From contig NZ_FQZX01000002.1 of NCBI RefSeq assembly GCF_900142175.1, positions 663,317-727,316 on the forward strand: a DNA stretch of 64,000 nucleotides. Reading direction: 5' to 3'. Each line of letters starts with the position of its first letter. The stretch's first letter is position 1. Positions 26,114-33,277 of the stretch are shown here, piece by piece. Source of the stretch: Maribacter aquivivus. Lineage in GTDB: Bacteria; Bacteroidota; Bacteroidia; Flavobacteriales; Flavobacteriaceae. The position numbers were made by a program, and so were the translations under genes. Under the pieces are notes generated by a model that saw only the letters and a program-made list of their open reading frames with translations, was not told where the DNA came from and made no database searches.

Positions 26114-26509
26114 TTATTCAGTAAACATCTTTTCTATTAAATTCCGTTTATCTTCTGTTTCCGTAAATTCAACGTTTAGAACTGTTTTGGTAATTGTATC
26201 AGTTTCAACAATTAAGTAAGAAGAATACAATGGGTCTATATCAAATCCATAACTTTCTTTAATCGTAAAAAGTACTTTTCTGTTTAAGTCAGATTTCATT
26301 GGATAATATTCAACTCCAAGTAAATTAACAACCGAATCCATTTTGATTCCAATTAGTAATTTTGAGTCAATCAAATCCTCCGTCATATTCGTTCTAACAT
26401 TATTGTGTCCAATTTTATCAGATTTCCACTCTTTAGAATCAAATTCAAGTCTATTATTCTTGCAACTAACAAGTAAAAGAAGAGTAGATATGAAGAATAA
26501 ATATCTCAA
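26114..26509 (-). CDS. Uncharacterised lipoprotein in cassette array 1
   Basis: A 131-residue lipoprotein: MRYLFFISTLLLLVSCKNN gives a lipobox with Cys16. The mature part includes LIGIKMDSVVNLLGVEYYP, which resembles the helix-turn of SmpA/OmlA-like small lipoproteins (GMTxxEVxxLLG), but the match is too weak for a family call. The stop is 5 bases from the boundary of element B and the start 20 bases from that of element C: a typical single-gene cassette. Confidence 0.6.
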   Translation of the reverse strand: MRYLFFISTLLLLVSCKNNRLEFDSKEWKSDKIGHNNVRTNMTEDLIDSKLLIGIKMDSVVNLLGVEYYPMKSDLNRKVLFTIKESYGFDIDPLYSSYLIVETDTITKTVLNVEFTETEDKRNLIEKMFTE

Positions 26510-26528
26510 TTTGGATTTTTTTTTAAAT

Positions 26529-26726
26529 GTGTTACAACGCCTGAGCTATACGTAGTGCGGAAGTAAGGAAACTTTTCGTTTCCGTCTGCGCACGAAGCTA
26601 AAGCTTTTTGTTTCGTTTTAATTTTTCTTGTCCAAAGCTAAATCCATAAGATTTAGCGACATTATAAATATATACAGACCTTTCGATTTTGCCCTAAAGT
26701 CCACATTACGTTTAGATTTTGTTACC
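26529..26726 (-). repeat. attC-like cassette element C
   Basis: A 198-bp element. On the coding strand it begins CTTTTGGTAAC, then AAAATCTAAACGTAATGTGG, core TCGAAAGGTCTGTATATATT, apical stem GCTAAATC-TTAT-GGATTTAGC, then CCGCACTACGTATAGCTCAG, GC and the boundary GTTGTAACAC. The inner arms CGTAATGTGG and CCGCACTACG pair with wobbles. The end sequence CTCAGGCGTTG strongly resembles the 3' end of integron attC sites. Confidence 0.7.
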
Positions 26727-26773
26727 AAAAGTTTTTATTACAACTATTTTCATTGCCTCTTTATGATTTTTTT

Positions 26774-27319
26774 TTATTTATGAGCTATATGTTTATTTAT
26801 AATGGGAAAGAACCAATAATTATATTTAGTTTTTTTTATGAAAGGTTTATCATGTAAAAAGTCGTGTAATAGATTTGTGAAATAGAATTTGTCACCATTA
26901 TTAAATTGTATTGCCCAGTAGCCAAAGTCGGATATATGCATTTTAAATCGTCCCTTATTATCAATACTATTCTTGTGATAAATTCCTAAGTTATAAGTAG
27001 ATTTATCTATTTCACTTAATTTATACTGCTTAGTTAATCCTTTAACTTCAATTATAATTACATCCGATTCCGTGTCTATTTCGAATTTTGTGTCTTTATT
27101 TTCGATATAGAAATGAATTAAAAGTATAATGGCTGGAATATTCCAAACTAGTACTACAAAAATAAAAATTTTGATGAGTAATGGAGAGTATTCAAAATTT
27201 GTAACCCCTTTAAAATAAAAATGGATAGAGGTGAAAACAATAATACTTATTATGAATATTAGATTTTCCTTCAAAAGGATTATAATTAATCTGCTATTTG
27301 GTTTGTATTTTCTTTTCAA
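26774..27319 (-). CDS. Uncharacterised membrane protein in cassette array 1
   Basis: A 181-residue protein with two N-terminal membrane helices (about 10-32 and 48-70) and a soluble C-terminal domain: VIIIEVKGLTKQYKLSEIDK, then DFGYWAIQFNNGDKFYFTNL, which reads like a small PH-like beta barrel. It starts with TTG. No named family recognised. It is preceded by a GTTTCCAGAAA boundary and followed by element C. The region is very AT-rich. Confidence 0.6.
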   Translation of the reverse strand: MKRKYKPNSRLIIILLKENLIFIISIIVFTSIHFYFKGVTNFEYSPLLIKIFIFVVLVWNIPAIILLIHFYIENKDTKFEIDTESDVIIIEVKGLTKQYKLSEIDKSTYNLGIYHKNSIDNKGRFKMHISDFGYWAIQFNNGDKFYFTNLLHDFLHDKPFIKKTKYNYWFFPIINKHIAHK

Positions 27320-27325
27320 ATTTCT

Positions 27326-27403
27326 GGAAACGGTTAATATAAGAATAGTAGCCGACTGGGTGGCACTTTCCTGTCAAGATATAAGAAAGTTGAAGCGGGC
27401 TAC
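27326..27403 (-). repeat. Hairpin at the upstream end of cassette array 1
   Basis: On the coding strand GTAGCCCGCTTCAACTTTC pairs with GGAAAGTG...CGGCTAC across a 13-base loop (27348-27403), followed by ATTCTTATATTAACC and the boundary GTTTCC at 27331-27326. The last words match the boundary flank of elements E and Z. It lacks the shared core, so it is either a shorter, divergent element or the place where the array begins. Confidence 0.4.
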
Positions 27404-27432
27404 AACACTTGGTTTTACTACTATTTTAGCCA

Positions 27433-28638
27433 TTATTTTAATACATTGTCACTGCCAGTTATTAATTTTCTTAGATGTATATTATCGTGCTCAACAAACT
27501 TTTCAGTCCTTTGCATTAGATAATAGTCAAGATACTCTTTTTTACCTTTAGTGTTTTTAACTAAGGTCATAAACTCTGTAAAATCCAATACGTTTAAATA
27601 TATTTTTGCTTCCCTCATTGTTCTTAGAATTTCCTTTTGAATGTTTTCCCAGTCGCCAAATGGAAGCAACTCAGAAACTAAAACAATACAATGAGGAACT
27701 ATATTTCTCTTAAATTCTATTTTTTCTCCCTTAGAGTTAAAGAACTCAGTTCCTCTTTCAATGTTTTCCGTTGCGCCAATAAGTTGCTTAATTGCTTTCT
27801 TAATATGTTTTTGAAGAGTCGCAACTTTTTTATCCATTGATTTCTCTTTAGTCTGAGCAAAAATGGAAAGTCCTTTTGTTTCAATTAGAAAAATTCCTAA
27901 ATCGTAAAAGGCAAGAATGTCGGTTAATTCCTTATCACCTTTACTATTTTTAAACTTGGGGTTTAAATAAATATTAAAAGAAAATAAACGCTCAATTGAA
28001 AACCAAACGTGTTTCTCTAAAGTCGCTCCTTCTTCTATATCGTCAATTCTTGTCTGTGGTTGCTCCATTAACCCAACAAAATGAGCGTCAATATGATTCC
28101 AATCTTTAAATTCACAGTCTAAAGTCATTAAATCAATTGAGTATGGATTTTTAAATTGTCTTGTATCATCAATTGTATAGTCAAAAGAGTCGAGAGAATC
28201 CGTAACTTCTGTGGTAAAACCACCAAAGAATAGACTCTCTAAACTACCAATCATTTCAATAACTTTTTGGGTATCTGAGTTAAAAACGACTTGACCTGTC
28301 GCTACCAACACACCTAATTCACTATACAATCCAACTAAACATGATTCCGATTTTAGAATTTTGATAAGAGCTTTATTTTCTTCACGATATCTATGAGCAC
28401 CAGTTAATAGTAATGGATTAATCTTATCATCAAATATCCTTACACCTGTATGGATAATTGGTTTAGCTAAAGTATTATCTTTTCCTATTATTATTTCAGC
28501 TCCACAGTCCTTAATTAATGATTTACACGTATTGATTGGAGCCTTTATCAATATACTTAAATCATTAAGTTGTTCCGTAAACCAGATGGAAGCTTCTTCT
28601 CCTAATAATTCTTTCGATATGCGTTCAGTTTCTTGCAC
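27433..28638 (-). CDS. Uncharacterised protein with a nuclease-like D...ExK motif
   Basis: A 401-residue soluble protein beginning with GTG. The middle contains DILAFYDLGIFLIETKG (about residues 235-251), an arrangement of Asp, hydrophobic strand and E-x-K seen in PD-(D/E)xK and NERD-type nuclease domains, followed by a helix QKHIKKAIKQLIGATENIE. The N-terminal half is unlike anything I recognise. A nuclease role is an inference from this motif only. It has a candidate operator (28671-28688) in front and lies beside the cassette array, suggesting accessory DNA. Confidence 0.6.
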   Translation of the reverse strand: MQETERISKELLGEEASIWFTEQLNDLSILIKAPINTCKSLIKDCGAEIIIGKDNTLAKPIIHTGVRIFDDKINPLLLTGAHRYREENKALIKILKSESCLVGLYSELGVLVATGQVVFNSDTQKVIEMIGSLESLFFGGFTTEVTDSLDSFDYTIDDTRQFKNPYSIDLMTLDCEFKDWNHIDAHFVGLMEQPQTRIDDIEEGATLEKHVWFSIERLFSFNIYLNPKFKNSKGDKELTDILAFYDLGIFLIETKGLSIFAQTKEKSMDKKVATLQKHIKKAIKQLIGATENIERGTEFFNSKGEKIEFKRNIVPHCIVLVSELLPFGDWENIQKEILRTMREAKIYLNVLDFTEFMTLVKNTKGKKEYLDYYLMQRTEKFVEHDNIHLRKLITGSDNVLK

Positions 28639-28670
28639 TATTTTCTTTTAATTGGCGGTAACAATTGTTT

Positions 28671-28688
28671 ATGTACATAATTGTACAT
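28671..28688. promoter_or_regulatory. Inverted repeat ATGTACA-TAAT-TGTACAT
   Basis: Two 7-bp arms around a 4-base centre, 33 bases upstream of the GTG start at 28638. Position and symmetry fit a repressor operator for that gene. A cassette-boundary-like GTTACCGCC lies between it and the gene (28655-28663 read on the minus strand). Confidence 0.4.
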
Positions 28689-28749
28689 ATCCCTAAATGT
28701 AAAAATATAAGTACAATCCTAATTATCTCTTATTTACTAAATTATAGTG

Positions 28750-31700
28750 TTACTCCACCTCTTTCATCAACACTTCAATAGACTTTTCTAATTGTTGATC
28801 AGTACCTTTTGCAATTACTTCTGGCTGATTTTTAATGATAATTTCTGGGTTGGTTTCATTATTTTCCATCCACTCACCTGCTTTGTTTTTAGCACTAACA
28901 GGTACAACACCCCAAACGCCACCGTTTGGCAAACGTTCCCAACCAGCAAAACTACAGGTACCTGGTACGGGCATACCTACGGTTTTACCAATTTTTAAAT
29001 CGGTATAGCCACTAGCAAAACAAGAGCCATCACTGTACATAGATTCATTGAACATTGCCAAGGTTGGTTTCGTCCACCTAGAAGTTGGTTCACCACCTAC
29101 TACCCTAGCTTCGGTCTCATAAGATAAAAAAGGTACTCCTGTAAAGAACATTGCCAAATCTGCTACCAAGTCTCCACCGCCATTAAACCGGGTATCTACA
29201 ATAACTCCTTTCTTATCATTGAACTTACCTAACATTTCCTCGTAGATGGTACGGTAAGGTCCGTCGCTCATTCCTGGTATGTGTACATAGCCCAAGGTAC
29301 CGTTACTCTTTTCCAGTACTTCCTTTTCATTATTCTTCACCCAACGCTCATATAACAACCCACCTTCTGTTCTTAAAGAAATAGGCTTCACGGTAATTTG
29401 CTTTCTTTTTCCTTTATCATCCAGCACATCTAATAAGGTGAAATTACCCTCTAAACGGTTTAAATAATAGGCTGCATCCATTGACGTACCAATAGTTTCC
29501 CCATTAATTTTTTCAATTACTGTACCGGGTTTTATATCGAATCCAGATTTATCTAATGGTCCGCCTTTTATAACTTCTGTAATTTTAATTCCGTCTCCTT
29601 TATAATTGTAATCCATAAAGATACCTAGCGAAGCTGTTTCATCTCCGTTAGCGATACCATCTGAAAAACGACCTCCAGCGTGACTCACATTTAGCTCACC
29701 CAGCATTTCAGAAATCATTTCTGCAAATTCAAAGTCATTACCAATATGTGGCAAATACTTTTCGTATTCCGTACGCATGGCTGCCCAGTCTATTCCGTGA
29801 AAATTTGAGGTATAGAAAATACCGTTGGTTCGCAACCAAATATGATTAAACATATACTTGCGCTCAGCATCGGCATCTAAAACCATTTCTGCCTTTACTT
29901 TTACCGGTTCTGTCTTACTAGTGGCTACATCAACTTTAGATATGCTACCGTCGGATAATAAGAACAGTTGCTCTTTCTTGGCATCCCACTGTAAACTTCC
30001 CGATTTCGCATCTAAGGCTATAAGCATTTTGGTGCTTTTAGTACGTATTTCGGTTTCCCAAAGGTTCAATCCTTTTTCAAATTTGGTTAGGTAATACAGT
30101 TTTTCTCCGTCTTTAGAAAGTACGCCATCTGAAAGTTTAGAGGAGTGTATGGTTAAACGCGCTTTTCTGCGTTCTACATCTTCCAAATCGAATTTTAAGG
30201 TTTTTACTGCTGCTTCTTCCTTTTTATCGTCTTTCTTCTTTTTATCATCAGATTTGGCTTCGTCCTTTTTTTCTTTGGCAGCCTCTTCTATCATTTTCAA
30301 CAAATCGTATTCCTCTTTTGTATTATTGAACTTATCCCAAGACTCTTGGTTCAAGAACATGGTATACACATCTGTTTCAAAAGAACCACTGGTCGCGTAA
30401 CTTTTGAGTCCGTCACGATTCGAGAAGTAGATAATCTGACTACCATCGTTTACCCATTTAGGTGAAAAATCGTAATACCCACTTTGGGTCAAGTTTTTGC
30501 GCTGTTTTCCGTCTTTAGAAACCAAAAGCAACTCGGTATTATTCAACGAAACACTCCAATCTACCAACAGCCATTTACTATCTGGACTCCACTGAAAATA
30601 CTGATCACCATCTCTCATGTGAATTACATTGTCTGGCGTCATTATTGTGGTTATTTCTTTCGTCTTTAAGTTCTTCACCTTTATCGTTCTTCTACCTTCT
30701 ACATAGGCAACATAGGTGCTATCTGGTGAGAATTCGGGCAGATAAATATCTTCTTTTGAAGTGACTAATGTATCTTCTTTGAATAACGTTGCCGCAAAGA
30801 AATAAGGTTCTTCTTTTCGGACTTTAGAAGATTTAAAAATACTCCATTTACCATTGCGTTCACTAGAGTATGCGACAGATTTACCATCGGGCATAAACTT
30901 CACAAAACGTTCTTGTTCTGGGGTATTGGTGATACGTTTTGTCAACGAACCATCTACCGATGTTACAAAGACTTCGCCCCTACTTATAAAAGCGATTTCT
31001 TTACCATTAGGTGCAACATCCATTTCTTGAACACCACCGTTTACAGATACATATTTTATAGGATTACTGTCTTCTTGTGTTCTAACGATAATATCAACTT
31101 TCTTGGCTGTTTCCTCTTCTGAAAGTGTATAAATCTCACCATCGTAACCAAATGCCAATTTGTTATTACCAATACTTAATGACCGTACCGGATGCGTTTT
31201 AAAATCGGTAAGCTTCTTATTCTCAGCATCACCTTCGGCGGTCATTGTAAAAACATTAAAAGAACCTTCTTGCTCGCTTAGGTAATAAATGGCACTGCCA
31301 TCTTTAGAAAATACCGGATTACGATCTTCCCCTTTAAAAGTGGTAAGTTGTTTATGTTTTCCGGTGGATGGGTCATACGACCAAATATCCCTAGTTATGG
31401 CAGATGTATGATGCTTTCTAAACTCGTCTTCATATCCCTTTTTATCGTGATACACCATTTTTGTACCATCGGCATTTACTTGTACGTCTTCCGCAGGCAC
31501 TGTCAACAATTGACCTACACGACCACCAATTACAGGTACGCTATATAGCTCTGGTTGATCATCTGTTGGATACTGTCGATGCTGGGCTATATCTAATCGA
31601 TCTGCACCAAATAGTACATCTGAATCATCGGCAGAAAAACTAAATGGTTTTTCATCATTACTGTGATAAGTTAGCCGTGTTGACTCTCCGCCTTTGGCAT

Positions 31701-31980
31701 CCATTATATACACATCAAAATTGCCATATCGGTTAGATGAAAACGCGATTTTCTCACCGTTTTTACTCCAAACAGGTGCATAGTCATGTGCCGAATGATA
31801 GGTTAATTGCTTTGCTACACCACCATCTGCAGGTACGGTAAATAAGTTTCCTTTATAGGTAAATGCAATGGTATTTCCATCTGGTGAGATAGCGGGGTAA
31901 CGTGCCCATTTCGGATTTGTTTGTGCTGAACACACATAAGTTAGGCATACCGCCACTGCAGTTAAAAAAGAATATTTCAT
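28750..31980 (-). CDS. Exported tricorn-like protease (TolB/PD40 propeller, PDZ, S41 peptidase)
   Basis: A 1076-residue protein with a signal peptide (MKYSFLTAVAVCLTYVCSAQ). The N-terminal 600 residues form WD40-like PD40 propeller repeats (ARYPAISPDGNTIAFTYKGN, VWSKNGEKIAFSSNRYGNFD). A Lys/Asp-rich linker (EAAKEKKDEAKSDDKKKKDD) precedes the second propeller. Then come a C1 helical segment with NVSHAGG, a PDZ domain (IMDY...IKPGTVIEKINGETI) and the S41 peptidase core with VDTRFNGGGDLVADL and the serine in DGSCFASG. It resembles tricorn core protease, which degrades oligopeptides; here it is periplasmic. Transcribed alone. Confidence 0.9.
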   Translation of the reverse strand: MKYSFLTAVAVCLTYVCSAQTNPKWARYPAISPDGNTIAFTYKGNLFTVPADGGVAKQLTYHSAHDYAPVWSKNGEKIAFSSNRYGNFDVYIMDAKGGESTRLTYHSNDEKPFSFSADDSDVLFGADRLDIAQHRQYPTDDQPELYSVPVIGGRVGQLLTVPAEDVQVNADGTKMVYHDKKGYEDEFRKHHTSAITRDIWSYDPSTGKHKQLTTFKGEDRNPVFSKDGSAIYYLSEQEGSFNVFTMTAEGDAENKKLTDFKTHPVRSLSIGNNKLAFGYDGEIYTLSEEETAKKVDIIVRTQEDSNPIKYVSVNGGVQEMDVAPNGKEIAFISRGEVFVTSVDGSLTKRITNTPEQERFVKFMPDGKSVAYSSERNGKWSIFKSSKVRKEEPYFFAATLFKEDTLVTSKEDIYLPEFSPDSTYVAYVEGRRTIKVKNLKTKEITTIMTPDNVIHMRDGDQYFQWSPDSKWLLVDWSVSLNNTELLLVSKDGKQRKNLTQSGYYDFSPKWVNDGSQIIYFSNRDGLKSYATSGSFETDVYTMFLNQESWDKFNNTKEEYDLLKMIEEAAKEKKDEAKSDDKKKKDDKKEEAAVKTLKFDLEDVERRKARLTIHSSKLSDGVLSKDGEKLYYLTKFEKGLNLWETEIRTKSTKMLIALDAKSGSLQWDAKKEQLFLLSDGSISKVDVATSKTEPVKVKAEMVLDADAERKYMFNHIWLRTNGIFYTSNFHGIDWAAMRTEYEKYLPHIGNDFEFAEMISEMLGELNVSHAGGRFSDGIANGDETASLGIFMDYNYKGDGIKITEVIKGGPLDKSGFDIKPGTVIEKINGETIGTSMDAAYYLNRLEGNFTLLDVLDDKGKRKQITVKPISLRTEGGLLYERWVKNNEKEVLEKSNGTLGYVHIPGMSDGPYRTIYEEMLGKFNDKKGVIVDTRFNGGGDLVADLAMFFTGVPFLSYETEARVVGGEPTSRWTKPTLAMFNESMYSDGSCFASGYTDLKIGKTVGMPVPGTCSFAGWERLPNGGVWGVVPVSAKNKAGEWMENNETNPEIIIKNQPEVIAKGTDQQLEKSIEVLMKEVE

Positions 31981-32108
31981 ACGTTTTCTAGTTGGTATTT
32001 AGTCGGTTAGAAAGATAGGGATTTGATTTGTTTACCACAATCCATGAGTGATCAATGGTATTGAATTTTACATACTTTGCAAAAACTCACCAAATCTGTT
32101 TAATTTTA

Positions 32109-32205
32109 CTCGATAATCGAGATTTAAATACTCCGACGCTTGCGTCGAAATATAAATTATATTTTCAATTCAATGTCTCGCGGACTTGCCCCGGGGTATT
32201 TACTA
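32109..32205. repeat. Mosaic of short palindromes (dispersed intergenic repeat)
   Basis: In less than 100 bases there are four palindromes: CTCGATAATCGAG (32109-32121), ATTTAAAT, CGACGC-TT-GCGTCG (32134-32147) and a GACTTGCCCCGGGG block near 32183-32197. The GC-rich blocks stand out from the AT-rich surroundings. From memory this resembles a repeat common between genes of marine Flavobacteriaceae. It ends just ahead of the methyltransferase start at 32228 and may serve as its leader or the terminator of an earlier transcript. Confidence 0.5.
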
Positions 32206-32227
32206 GAGTACAAAACACGCAATTATC

Positions 32228-32821
32228 TTGAAAGAAGAAGAAAATTATTGGACAGAACGCTACGTAGAAAAAAAGACGGGTTGGGATATTGGCTACCCTT
32301 CTACCCCAATAAAAACTTATGTTGACCAACTACAAGATAAGGCGTTACAAATCTTGATACCTGGTGCCGGAAATGCCTATGAAGCCGAATACCTTTGGAA
32401 AGCGGGATTTAAAAATGTACATATTTTAGATATTTCTGAAGTTCCATTAAAGGCATTCAAAAAAAGGAATCCCGATTTCCCCGATTCGAATATGCACCAA
32501 GCGGATTTCTTCGAGTTTAAAGGTCAGTACGATTTAGTAATAGAACAAACTTTTTTCTGCTCTTTTGTACCTACAGATGCTAATAGAAATGCGTACGCTA
32601 AGCACATGGCAGGCCTATTAAAACAGAATGGAAAATTAGTGGGACTTTGGTTTGATATTCCATTAACTGGCGATATGATTAAACGCCCTTTTGGAGGAAA
32701 CAAAGAACTGTATACCAAATACTTATCACCATATTTCAAAACGATCAATTTCGATCAGTGCTATAATTCTATTCCACCAAGACAGGGTAATGAATTGTTT
32801 GGAATTTTTCAAGTTCGTTGA
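32228..32821 (+). CDS. TPMT-family class I SAM methyltransferase
   Basis: A 197-residue methyltransferase of the thiopurine methyltransferase type: N-terminal ENYWTERY and TGWDIGYPSTPIKTYVDQL, SAM-binding glycine loop ILIPGAGNAYEAEYLWKAGF, acidic residue at the end of the second strand (VHILDIS), and FFCSFVP. Bacterial relatives methylate thiols, selenite/tellurite or halides; the exact acceptor is unknown. It starts with TTG, since no ATG lies upstream of the conserved N terminus in frame. Confidence 0.88.
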   Translation: MKEEENYWTERYVEKKTGWDIGYPSTPIKTYVDQLQDKALQILIPGAGNAYEAEYLWKAGFKNVHILDISEVPLKAFKKRNPDFPDSNMHQADFFEFKGQYDLVIEQTFFCSFVPTDANRNAYAKHMAGLLKQNGKLVGLWFDIPLTGDMIKRPFGGNKELYTKYLSPYFKTINFDQCYNSIPPRQGNELFGIFQVR

Positions 32822-32834
32822 TGGTTGTTGGTTT

Positions 32835-32907
32835 TCACTTCGGCTTCGCTCAGTGATCATGAATCAATTTGTCTTTTCGAGCGCAATCGAGAACTTAGGA
32901 ACATAAA
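32835..32907. repeat. 73-bp direct repeat, copy 1
   Basis: Identical in all 73 bases to 32998-33070. It contains CTTCGGCTTCGCTCAGTGA and TCGAGCGCAATCGAGA. The gene-free stretch 32822-33277 (456 bases) consists of the two copies, separated by words like AAAACTGCACACTGAAAACT and CTGCCAACTGATACTTTAAACTG, then an AT-rich leader of the BNR protein gene. I see no coding sequence in it. Confidence 0.9.
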
Positions 32908-32997
32908 ACTCCAACGAATAAAAAACTGCACACTGAAAACTGGCACTGCCAACTGATACTTTAAACTGAATACTAACGCTCAACACAATCTAAATTA

Positions 32998-33070
32998 TCA
33001 CTTCGGCTTCGCTCAGTGATCATGAATCAATTTGTCTTTTCGAGCGCAATCGAGAACTTAGGAACATAAA
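32998..33070. repeat. 73-bp direct repeat, copy 2
   Basis: Second perfect copy, starting 163 bases after the first. Downstream follow ATTGCCACGTCGCGAAAAGC and again AACTGCATACTGAAAACT words. The segment GTCTTTTCGAGCGCAATCGA recalls a widespread flavobacterial intergenic repeat (GTCATTTCGAGCGAAGTCGA, from memory). Confidence 0.9.
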
Positions 33071-33277
33071 TTCAACAGATTGCCACGTCGCGAAAAGCTC
33101 CTCGCAATGAGGAATAAAAAACTGCATACTGAAAACTATTACTACCAACTGAAAACTGAATCCATCAAATGTTAATTAATTACCGATTATACAAAACCAA
33201 CCACTGTTAACATCCTTTTAAGAATACTTACCTTTCTTTTCATTTATTTTTAGGCACATAACTAACAAACCACTACA

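Noticed and set aside
27231..27551. 106-residue plus-strand frame across the gap at 27.3 kb
   Set aside because: It is antisense to the ends of two real genes and passes through the hairpin at 27348-27403.
23271..28638. A phage-defence island made of the unknown small genes
   Set aside because: Apart from one weak nuclease motif no recognised defence domain (ATPase, TIR, reverse transcriptase, methylase, toxin) is present; the cassette explanation fits the repeats better.
32140..32325. 61-residue plus-strand frame overlapping the methyltransferase start
   Set aside because: It runs through palindromic repeat DNA and then the methyltransferase gene in another frame; no protein-like features.
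32835..33070. Two-copy direct repeat as a minimal CRISPR array
   Set aside because: The 73-bp unit is too long, there are only two copies, the spacing is 90 bases of low-complexity repeat words, and no cas gene is present.
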